From positions 124,001 through 188,000 of the forward strand of contig JAGWXT010000003.1 in assembly GCA_018969715.1 (NCBI GenBank): 64,000 nt of DNA, in the 5' to 3' direction. The translations under genes were made by a program, and so were the position numbers. Shown here piece after piece: positions 56,660 through 64,000 of the stretch. Positions within the stretch are counted from its first letter, which is position 1. Each line of letters begins with the position of its first letter. The notes under the pieces were generated by a model that was given only the letters and a program-made list of their open reading frames with translations, was not told where the DNA came from and searched no databases. The stretch comes from Actinomycetales bacterium. Its GTDB lineage: Bacteria; Actinomycetota; Actinomycetes; S36-B12; UBA5976.

Positions 56660-58339
56660 TCACTCGCGGTCGGTGGTCGACTCGGCGTCGTACGAGGCCA
56701 GCCGCACCGCCCCAAGCTCTCGCTCGATCAACTCAGCTCCCGTGATCTCCTCGACGGTTGCGTCGTCGGGGTCGGGCTCACCGCCCGCCGGCGCGCTGGC
56801 ACCTGCGGGCAGCAGGATGACGTCGACGGCCAGTTCGGCACCCGTGACATCGGCGATCGCTCGAACGAGGTCCGCCTGTCGGCGACCATCCGTGATGGCG
56901 CGCAGGGTGTTCGCCTCGGGCACGCCGACGGTGAGGGTGCCGTCAGCCAGTCCGATCGGGGTGGCGGCGTGGAACATGAGCCAGGCCACGCGCGAACGGG
57001 TGAGCGCCTGCAGGATCGCGTCCCAGACGACGGTGATCCCGGTCAGGGTCGTGGGGACGCCCTGTGTGGGCGCCGGGCTTTGGGCAACCGGGGCCGCGGC
57101 GGCCGGGGGCTGAGCAACCGGGGCCGGGGCCGCGGGAGACATGACGGCGGCGGCCGGGGGCTGAGCAACCAGGGTCGGAGCCGGGCGCCCCGACCCACCT
57201 GACGCGAGGGACGTGGGCGTCCCGTCACCGATTCGCGCAACCCCGACCAGCAGCCGTGCTGCGAGCAGTTCCAGCAGCAGCCGGGGGGCGGTTGCCCCGC
57301 GAATCTCGCTCACCCCCGCTGAGACGGTGTCAGCCAGCCACGACAGACGGGGCAGTCCCAGGTGCAGGGCCTGCTCACGCAACCCTTCGATCCGATCCGC
57401 GGGTGCCTCGACGAGGGCACTGGCCTGCTCAGCGTCGCTGACGATCGCCAGCACCGTCAGGTCGCGCAGGTGGGCAAGCAGGTCGAGGGCGAACCGGCGG
57501 GGGTCATGGCCGGCCTCGACCACCCGCTCGACTGCGCGCAGCAGCGTGGGACCGTCCGCCCGCCCGAGGGCATCGACCACCTCCTCGATGACGAACGCTG
57601 GCGTGAGGTCAAGCTGTGCGGCAACCGACTCCCCGCGCAGGCCCTCGGGGCCGGCACCTGCGGCGAGCTGGCCGAGCAGGGTCAGCGAGTCGCGCACGCT
57701 GCCCTCCGCGGCGCGCGCGATCAGTGTCAGCGCAGCCGGTTCCACCGAGATGCCCTCAGCGGCGCAGATGCGCGCCAGATGCGCCCCCAGCACGCCGGTT
57801 GGCACGAGCCGGAACGGGAAGTGGTGCGTACGGGAGCGGATCGTCGCGGACATCCGATCGGCAGCCGTCGTGGCGAAGATGAAGACAAGATGTGCGGGCG
57901 GCTCCTCGACAATCGTCAGCAAGGCATCGGAAGCTTCACGGCTGAGCTCATGCGATTCGTCGATGATGTAGACCTTGCGGCGCGAGCTGACGGGGGCAAA
58001 CAATGCCCGCTCGCGCAGCTCCCGCGCCTGATCGACCCCCCCATGGGTGGCGGCATCCAACTCGATGACGTCCAGCGACCCTGGGCCATTGGGAACCAGA
58101 GCGACACATGAGGCGCAGGCCCCGCACGGCTGGGAGGTGGGTCCCTGCTCGCAGTTGAGGCTGCGCGCGAGGATGCGCGCACTTGAGGTCTTGCCGCATC
58201 CGCGGGGTCCACTGAACAGGTACGCATGGTGCACCTGGTCGGAGTCCAAGGCTCGCGCCAGTGGCACCGTCACATGCTCCTGGCCGATGACCTCGGCGAG
58301 GCTCGCCGGGCGGTAGCGGCGGTACAGCGCCAGCGTCAC
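56660..58339 (-). CDS. dnaX: DNA polymerase III subunit gamma/tau
   Basis: [69 protein letters not shown]. Confidence 0.95.
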   Translation of the reverse strand: MTLALYRRYRPASLAEVIGQEHVTVPLARALDSDQVHHAYLFSGPRGCGKTSSARILARSLNCEQGPTSQPCGACASCVALVPNGPGSLDVIELDAATHGGVDQARELRERALFAPVSSRRKVYIIDESHELSREASDALLTIVEEPPAHLVFIFATTAADRMSATIRSRTHHFPFRLVPTGVLGAHLARICAAEGISVEPAALTLIARAAEGSVRDSLTLLGQLAAGAGPEGLRGESVAAQLDLTPAFVIEEVVDALGRADGPTLLRAVERVVEAGHDPRRFALDLLAHLRDLTVLAIVSDAEQASALVEAPADRIEGLREQALHLGLPRLSWLADTVSAGVSEIRGATAPRLLLELLAARLLVGVARIGDGTPTSLASGGSGRPAPTLVAQPPAAAVMSPAAPAPVAQPPAAAAPVAQSPAPTQGVPTTLTGITVVWDAILQALTRSRVAWLMFHAATPIGLADGTLTVGVPEANTLRAITDGRRQADLVRAIADVTGAELAVDVILLPAGASAPAGGEPDPDDATVEEITGAELIERELGAVRLASYDAESTTDRE

Positions 58340-58363
58340 TCTCGTGAGCCTAGGCTTCCCGGC

Positions 58364-60103
58364 TCACTTGGTTTGGCAGAGGTAGCCGCGGCCGAGGGTT
58401 TGGGCGTCGCGGCGGATGGTCACGCGTTCGGTGCAGGTGTCCGCGGGTACTTGGGTGTCCCAGGAGCCGCCGCGCCAGAACTCGTAGATGGCGTACTCAG
58501 TCCGGCCGGCGAGGAGTTGATCGTCCTCGTTGAGGCCGCCGTACGGCTCTGCGGTGTCACTCTCCGGGTAGATGATGACGAACGGCGCGCATCGGGATGC
58601 GGCGTCGATGCAGGCGCGTTTGGTGCGGGTGAGTCCTTCGCGGGCGGTGGCGCCCCAGTAGTCCAGTTCCCATGCGGGTTCGTCGGTTGCGCGTGCGGTG
58701 TTGGGGGTGGCGCCGGCGAGGGGGTTGATGTAGGCGTAGGAGTAGGGCGCCCATCGGGTGGTGGCCCAGCAGGAGGCGGCGACGACGGTGATCGCGGTGA
58801 TCGCGGCCAGTCGTGGGCCGGGGAGTCGGTGGCCGATCTCACGGTGCTCGAGCAGGGCGATGCCGAGGCCGGTGATCGCGATCAGTCCGGGGACGATGAA
58901 CAGCAGGTGGCGGATGCCGTCGTAGAGGACCGCTCCGCTGGCGACGATGAGCGTGGGGAGGACGGTGGACTGCACGAGGAATGGGGTCAGGGGGAGCAGT
59001 CCGATGGGCTCATCGGTGGGCCCGGTGGGGGTGTTCGAGGGGGTGCGCCGGGATCGGATGCGCTGGGCGATGGTGAGGGTGATGAGGATGAGGGTGGTCA
59101 GGAGCAGGGCGGTGGTGAGCAGCGGGGCTTGGGCGAGCAGCCAGGCTGGGACGTACCACCAGGGCAGTTCGGTGCTGCGCACATCGATGCCGGCGGTGCG
59201 GATCAGCCCGTCGAAGGGGAAGGCGCCGCTGTTGCGGACGGCGTCGGTGAGCCATTGCCCGAGGTTTGTGCGGCCGAGGGGGTTGGTCCACCACACCCCG
59301 ATCAGGCCGGCCACGACGGCCAGCGCGCTGGTGGCTGCTGGCCATGTGAGGAGGCGCGGGGTTCGCAGCCGCCACGCGGCGACGGCGAGGATGCCGGTGG
59401 TGGCCCCGGTGAGGGCGATGAGCAGGGCAACCGCGCCGGGGCGGGTGCCCAAGGTGAGGATCCCGCCGAGGCAGGCGGTGAGCGCGGTGAGGGTGAGCGT
59501 GGCCGGTCGGAGGCGTTGGGTGGCCACGGATATCGCGGCACTGGTGAGGGTGAGTCCGGCGGCGACGGGGAGGTCCTTGTGGTTGACCACCGACATGCCC
59601 AGCCAGAGGGGGGTGGTGATCAGCAGGGCGGCGGCGGTGGCGCCGGCCAGTGGGGAGCGCACGGCGCGGGCCACCGCCCAGCCCACGGCGGCGGCGGCGA
59701 GCACCCCGGTGGTGAACGTCACCCATGACAGCCACAGGTAGGTGCCCGGATCATCCGGACCACTGCGTACCGGGCGCCCGGTCGCGACATCGCGCGCCAG
59801 TTCCGCTGCCTGCAGCAGCAGCACCCCGTAGAACTCCCCACCTCTGGTGACCGTGTCGTATGCGCTGGCGAGCCCCTGAGCCGGGACGATCCGGCGAACC
59901 TCAGCGAAGAGCAGCAGGTCGTGACGGGTGTCCCAGCCGATCCCACCGACCATGACCGACCACACCCCCACCCCAACCCCCACCAGGCCCAGCCCGGCAA
60001 CCACGACCACCGCCCACGGCACCGACTGCAGCAAACCCCCAACCCCCCGGCCACCCGGCCAGCCCCGGGCCACCCTCACACCGGCGCGCGTCGACCCACT
60101 CAC
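58364..60103 (-). CDS. Polytopic membrane protein, GT39/dolichyl-phosphate-mannose mannosyltransferase-like
   Basis: ~11 TM helices, DTRHDLLLFAEVRR, GMSVVNHKDLPVAAGL, YDGIRHLLFIVPGL; GTG start. Confidence 0.75.
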   Translation of the reverse strand: MSGSTRAGVRVARGWPGGRGVGGLLQSVPWAVVVVAGLGLVGVGVGVWSVMVGGIGWDTRHDLLLFAEVRRIVPAQGLASAYDTVTRGGEFYGVLLLQAAELARDVATGRPVRSGPDDPGTYLWLSWVTFTTGVLAAAAVGWAVARAVRSPLAGATAAALLITTPLWLGMSVVNHKDLPVAAGLTLTSAAISVATQRLRPATLTLTALTACLGGILTLGTRPGAVALLIALTGATTGILAVAAWRLRTPRLLTWPAATSALAVVAGLIGVWWTNPLGRTNLGQWLTDAVRNSGAFPFDGLIRTAGIDVRSTELPWWYVPAWLLAQAPLLTTALLLTTLILITLTIAQRIRSRRTPSNTPTGPTDEPIGLLPLTPFLVQSTVLPTLIVASGAVLYDGIRHLLFIVPGLIAITGLGIALLEHREIGHRLPGPRLAAITAITVVAASCWATTRWAPYSYAYINPLAGATPNTARATDEPAWELDYWGATAREGLTRTKRACIDAASRCAPFVIIYPESDTAEPYGGLNEDDQLLAGRTEYAIYEFWRGGSWDTQVPADTCTERVTIRRDAQTLGRGYLCQTK

Positions 60104-60198
60104 CCCGTCATCCTCCCGCACCGTCCACGCAGATGTGACTGGGAGACTCGGGGCATGTCCAGCCCGCCCAATCCCATGCCCCACCGCCGCGGGCGATC

Positions 60199-61101
60199 AT
60201 GACGCCCGTGCCGGGACTCGTGTCGGTTGTCGTTCCGGTTCGCGATGGTCTGCCGCACCTCGCCGAGACGCTGGCATCCATTCAGGCGCAGACCTATGCG
60301 CAGGTTGAGGTCATCCTCAGCGATGGCGGATCAGCCGCCCCCACCCGCGCATTCCTCGACTCCCTGAACCCGGACTCGGCCCGCCCGGACTCGGCCCGCC
60401 CGGACTCGGCCCGCCCGGCTGGCGCGCACCGCCACCTCCGCGTGGTGACCGCACCGGCTGGGGCTGGGCTTGCCGACAACTGGAACCACGCCACCGCACA
60501 GGCGCGGGGTGAGTTCATCAAGCTCGTCTGCCAGGACGATGTACTCGCCCCCGACCTGCTCGCCCGCCAAGTGGCGGCCCTGCAGGATCACCCGGCGGCG
60601 GGGATCGCGGTTGCCCGCCGGGACATCGTCGATGCTGCTGGCCGGGTGATCGTCCGTGCACGCGGCTGTCAGGGGCTGCCCGGGGGGGTCGTGAGCGGTC
60701 AGCGCGTCCTGCGCGCGTGCTACCTGCGCGCGACGACGGTGATCGGGGAGCCGTTCGCGGTTCTGTTCCGGGAACATGTGCTGCAGGCGGCACTGCCGTG
60801 GCGCGACGATCCGCCCTACGTCATCGACCTCGACCTGTACGCCCGAGTACTGCCCGAGGTCGACGTCGCCATCGTCCCGGGCATCGCCGGCGCCTTCCGG
60901 GTGAGCCCGACCTCCCTGTCGACCAGGCTTGCCGCCGACCAGCGCCGAGCCCTGCAGCAGTGGCAGCGTGCCACCGCCGAACGGCTGCGGCCGCCGCCAA
61001 GCGGTTGGGAGCAATGTCGTGCGGCAGCGGCGGCTGCGATCCAGTCATGGCGTCGGCAGATGGTCTACCGCATGCTGCAGCTGACCCGTCGGCAACCGTG
61101 A
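60199..61101 (+). CDS. Glycosyltransferase family 2
   Basis: VSVVVPVRDGLPHLAETLASIQAQTYAQVEVILSDGGS, FIKLVCQDDVLAPDLL. Confidence 0.9.
   Translation: MTPVPGLVSVVVPVRDGLPHLAETLASIQAQTYAQVEVILSDGGSAAPTRAFLDSLNPDSARPDSARPDSARPAGAHRHLRVVTAPAGAGLADNWNHATAQARGEFIKLVCQDDVLAPDLLARQVAALQDHPAAGIAVARRDIVDAAGRVIVRARGCQGLPGGVVSGQRVLRACYLRATTVIGEPFAVLFREHVLQAALPWRDDPPYVIDLDLYARVLPEVDVAIVPGIAGAFRVSPTSLSTRLAADQRRALQQWQRATAERLRPPPSGWEQCRAAAAAAIQSWRRQMVYRMLQLTRRQP
60370..60414 (+). repeat. 15-bp tandem repeat ccggactcggcccgc x3 encoding PDSAR repeats
   Basis: Direct reading. Confidence 0.95.
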
Positions 61102-61127
61102 TCAGCCGCGCGCAGCCATCGTCCGGC

Positions 61128-62378
61128 CTAGGTCAGCCGCGCGGCCACCCGATCGGCAACGAGTTCGGCGAAGGACAGGGCCGAGGTCCATCCCGGCGAC
61201 ACCGCATTGAGCACGTGGGTGATGTGCTCATCACCGCGGACGACGAAGTCCATCTCCAGTGACCGAGTGGGCAGGTGGAACAACTGGGCCCGGATACCCG
61301 GTCGGCCGCGGGCCGTGAAGTCCGCCGGAACCACCGCAGGGACGAGGGCAGCGGCCTGTCGCGCCATGTGTGCCCGCGAGATCTTCGGCAGCTCCGATCG
61401 GATCAGCCCCGGACCGTCGTGGTGGTCGGAGGTGAGGAAGCCGATCAGGCCGCGGGCGATCTCAGCACTGTCCCGGGCGCGCAGACCGCCCAGCCACTGG
61501 TAGTTCTCCCGCCCGAGGGCGGGGATTGCCGTCGGGCCGATCTTCGCTCGACCATCCGGGGTCACCGTGAGGTGCACCCCGAGGAATGGGTTGCGCGGAT
61601 CCGGAACGGGGTACACATGGCGCTGCAGACGGCCGGCCGGCCAGTTGCCGTAGAGGTACAGCCCCTTGAACGGCAGGATCACGTAGTCATCAGCCAGGCC
61701 GGAGCCGGCGGCAAGTCGATCGGCGTAGAGGCCCGCCGCATTGACGATATGCCGGGCCGCGATCACATCGTCCGCCGCACCCCGCTTCGCACATCTCACC
61801 CGGCCGGGGCTGAGCTGGCGCACCTGCCGTCCGAGGATGACGGACGCCCCGTTGCCCGTCACCTCCGCGGCAAGCGCATTGATCACCGCACCCGGATCGG
61901 CAACCGCCGTCATGGGCGACCACAGTGCCCGTTCAACGGTGCGGGCCAGCGGCTCCAGGGTGGCCAGCCGGTCCGGGTCGATCACCTCGAGGGTGACCCC
62001 GTTGGCTGCCCCGCGGCGCGCCAGCTCATCGAGGGCGGGCAGCTCCGCGGCACTGCGGGTGACGACGACCTTGCCGCACTCGCGCACGGCAATCCCGTGA
62101 TCGGCACAGAACCGACGCAGTGCGGCATTCCCCTCCCGGGTGAAGCGTGCCTTCAGGCTGTCGGGCGAGTAGTAGAAGCCGGCATGAAGGACCCCACTGT
62201 TCCGGCTGCTCGCATGCTGGCCGACCGCTGCCTCCTTCTCCACCACGACGATGTCCAGCCGTGGATCTCTGGCCAGCAGTGACCGGGTGATGGCAAGGCC
62301 GATGATGCCCGCGCCGACCACCGCCACATCACAGGTGCGCCCCGGTCGCCCCCCGCCCACTGCCCGGCGCTCAGCCAC
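61128..62378 (-). CDS. lhgO: L-2-hydroxyglutarate oxidase
   Basis: DVAVVGAGIIGLAITRSLL, KEAAVGQHASSRNSGVLHAGFYYSPDSLKA, VHLTVTPDGRAKIGPTAIPA; GTG start. Confidence 0.92.
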   Translation of the reverse strand: MAERRAVGGGRPGRTCDVAVVGAGIIGLAITRSLLARDPRLDIVVVEKEAAVGQHASSRNSGVLHAGFYYSPDSLKARFTREGNAALRRFCADHGIAVRECGKVVVTRSAAELPALDELARRGAANGVTLEVIDPDRLATLEPLARTVERALWSPMTAVADPGAVINALAAEVTGNGASVILGRQVRQLSPGRVRCAKRGAADDVIAARHIVNAAGLYADRLAAGSGLADDYVILPFKGLYLYGNWPAGRLQRHVYPVPDPRNPFLGVHLTVTPDGRAKIGPTAIPALGRENYQWLGGLRARDSAEIARGLIGFLTSDHHDGPGLIRSELPKISRAHMARQAAALVPAVVPADFTARGRPGIRAQLFHLPTRSLEMDFVVRGDEHITHVLNAVSPGWTSALSFAELVADRVAARLT

Positions 62379-63249
62379 GAAGCTCGACCAGGGTCTCAAG
62401 CAGGATCGCCACCCCGTCCTCCTCATTGGTGGGCAGCCGCGTCGCCCCGAGGGCGTGCAGCCTGGCGTGGGCATTGGTGACGATGAACGGGTGACCGGCC
62501 CAGGTCAGCATCGAAAGATCGTTGACCATGTCGCCGACCGCGGCGACGCTCGCCGGCCCCCACCCGCGGCGCGCGGCAAGTCGGGCCACTGCGGTGCCCT
62601 TGTTCACCCCGGTTGCGCCCATCTCGACGATCTGCAGCCGCGGATCCGACAGCGTGACCTCAACCTCCGTGCCCACCACCTCATGGGTGAGATCGCGGAG
62701 TTCCTCCGCCGGCAGGCGCTGATCTGTCAGCCGTCCGATGAGCTTCAGCGCCCCCCGCTGCCCGACGATCCCCGCCAGATCGCCGACCGTCACCGGATGC
62801 GGCGGCTGCCAATGGGGGCGGTAGTGGGGCTCGTGGGTGAAGACCCCCTCGTGGTCCCAGACCGCCCCCGCGGCCGGCACGTGCTCAATGGCGAACGCCA
62901 CCTCGGGCAGCCGCTCCCGCAATCGGGTCGTCACGGCATGGACAGTCTCGGTGGGGATTGGCCGCAGGTCAGTCAGGGTTGCGGTCCCCGGGTCGAGCAT
63001 GGCTGCGCCATTGGCCACGATGGCCGCCGCATGGTGGCCACTGGCGTCGATGACCGCCGGCAGCCACCGGGGAGGTCGGCCCGTGGCGAACACCACCTCG
63101 ATGCCCGCGGCCGTGGCGGCAGCCACCGCCGCCTGAGTGCGCGGCGACACGCTCTGGTCATCGCGCAGGAGCGTGCCGTCCAGGTCGGTTGCGAGCAGCC
63201 GGATCCCCGCCGCTTGCTCACGCGTGAGCCCGAAGCCGGCCGCACTCAC
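62371..63249 (-). CDS. HAD-superfamily (Cof-type) hydrolase
   Basis: LLATDLDGTLLRDDQSVSPRT, ATGRPPRWL, VNKGTAVARLAARRG, AVGDMVNDLSML. Confidence 0.93.
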   Translation of the reverse strand: MSAAGFGLTREQAAGIRLLATDLDGTLLRDDQSVSPRTQAAVAAATAAGIEVVFATGRPPRWLPAVIDASGHHAAAIVANGAAMLDPGTATLTDLRPIPTETVHAVTTRLRERLPEVAFAIEHVPAAGAVWDHEGVFTHEPHYRPHWQPPHPVTVGDLAGIVGQRGALKLIGRLTDQRLPAEELRDLTHEVVGTEVEVTLSDPRLQIVEMGATGVNKGTAVARLAARRGWGPASVAAVGDMVNDLSMLTWAGHPFIVTNAHARLHALGATRLPTNEEDGVAILLETLVELRG

Positions 63250-63259
63250 CGCGGCAGGT

Positions 63260-64000
63260 TCACGGTGTGGGGGCGGGAGTGACCGCCGGTGCCGGCTCGG
63301 GCTGGACGGTCGGCGCGGGGGCCGGCACCGGGTCGGGGGTTGGCACCGGGTCGGGAACGATCAGCGGCTCACCCTCGATCGGCGCCTCCACAAGGGGTGC
63401 GGCCGGGGTCGGCGCCCGGGTACGCGGAGATCGGCTCGGCTGAGGTTCAACGGCGGCGGCCACCGGACCGATCCCGGGATCATTGCGGGCGAAGGCCGGG
63501 GACAGCTGAAACGGTGTGCTGGGGCGTCCGGCAAGCGCGGCGCGCATCGCCTCCCGCCAGATGGGCCCCGGCAGGCTGCCGCCGTACACCTGCCGGTAGT
63601 AGGTGCCATTGATCGTGATGTCGCTCAGCGGGTACGCGAAGCCGCCGCGCGGGTCACCCACCCATACTGCTGCGGCGAGATCCGGCGTGTAGCCGATGAA
63701 CCACACCGCACTGTTCTCATTGGTCGTGCCCGTCTTCCCCGCAGCGGGTCGCCCGATGTTCATGGCGGTCCCGGTGGCACCCGGGATCCGGCCGTCGACA
63801 ACTCCCTCCAGCAACTGCGTGACGCTGTCGGCCACGCCGGCTGGGATCACCTGCTGGCACGGAATGCGCGTGGTCGGCAGTGGCCTGCCGTCGGCCGTGG
63901 TCACCGAGGTCACCGCCACCGGCGGGCAGTAGCGACCGTGGTTGGCGAAGCCGGCATAGGCACCGGCCATCATCAGCGGGGTCACCGGCGCGGTGCCGAG
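63260..64000 (-). CDS. Penicillin-binding protein (transpeptidase) C-terminal part with Pro-rich tail, truncated by window edge
   Basis: GRPAAGKTGTTNENSAVWFIGYTPDLAAAVWVGDPRGG, YGGSLPGPIWREAM. Confidence 0.9.
   Translation of the reverse strand, partial: LGTAPVTPLMMAGAYAGFANHGRYCPPVAVTSVTTADGRPLPTTRIPCQQVIPAGVADSVTQLLEGVVDGRIPGATGTAMNIGRPAAGKTGTTNENSAVWFIGYTPDLAAAVWVGDPRGGFAYPLSDITINGTYYRQVYGGSLPGPIWREAMRAALAGRPSTPFQLSPAFARNDPGIGPVAAAVEPQPSRSPRTRAPTPAAPLVEAPIEGEPLIVPDPVPTPDPVPAPAPTVQPEPAPAVTPAPTP

Noticed and set aside
58226-59728. 500-aa Gly/Glu-rich plus-strand ORF
   Set aside because: Antisense of the polytopic membrane protein (58364-60103); composition is a mirror of Pro/Leu/Thr codons, no domain recognised

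Overview
High-GC, gene-dense actinobacterial-type chromosomal window; gene calls rest on reading the supplied translations. Main content, left to right: (1) a translationally coupled minus-strand purine operon purL-purQ-purC-purF-purDM-purN (0.36-9.4 kb) with a PurD-PurM fusion and a PurS-like extension on PurL; (2) a sugar-type ABC transporter with SMP-30, SDR, NHL and TIM-barrel sugar genes (10-17 kb); (3) an orphan [3Fe-4S] ferredoxin/reductase pair; (4) a two-component system next to an acidic/His/Tyr repeat protein, a ferric-reductase-like membrane protein and ApbE (20.7-25.2 kb); (5) an SbtA/SbtB-like bicarbonate transporter and PII pair (28.9-30.2 kb); (6) a 6.24 kb tRNA-Arg-bounded island (30228-36509) with a perfect 42-bp direct repeat. 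It carries VapBC, a YCII gene with an in-frame stop, a secreted PGRS-like Gly/Asn-rich protein, a methyltransferase, an LtrA fragment and an oxidoreductase/TetR pair, but no recognisable integrase; (7) AlkD followed by toxin-antitoxin remnants; (8) two tRNA-Ser genes, ino1-padR and asd-lysC; (9) a surface polysaccharide region (44-54.6 kb and 58.4-61.1 kb); (10) yqeY, parA-like, recR and dnaX (no ybaB between dnaX and recR), then L2HG oxidase, a HAD hydrolase and a PBP C-terminus. Recurrent themes are in-frame 15-bp and other minisatellites in conserved genes, tandem duplications across stop codons, and 3'-overlapping convergent gene pairs. The best candidates for something undescribed are the tRNA-Arg island with its PGRS-like protein and the repeat-protein/ferric-reductase/ApbE cluster. 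No searches could be run.
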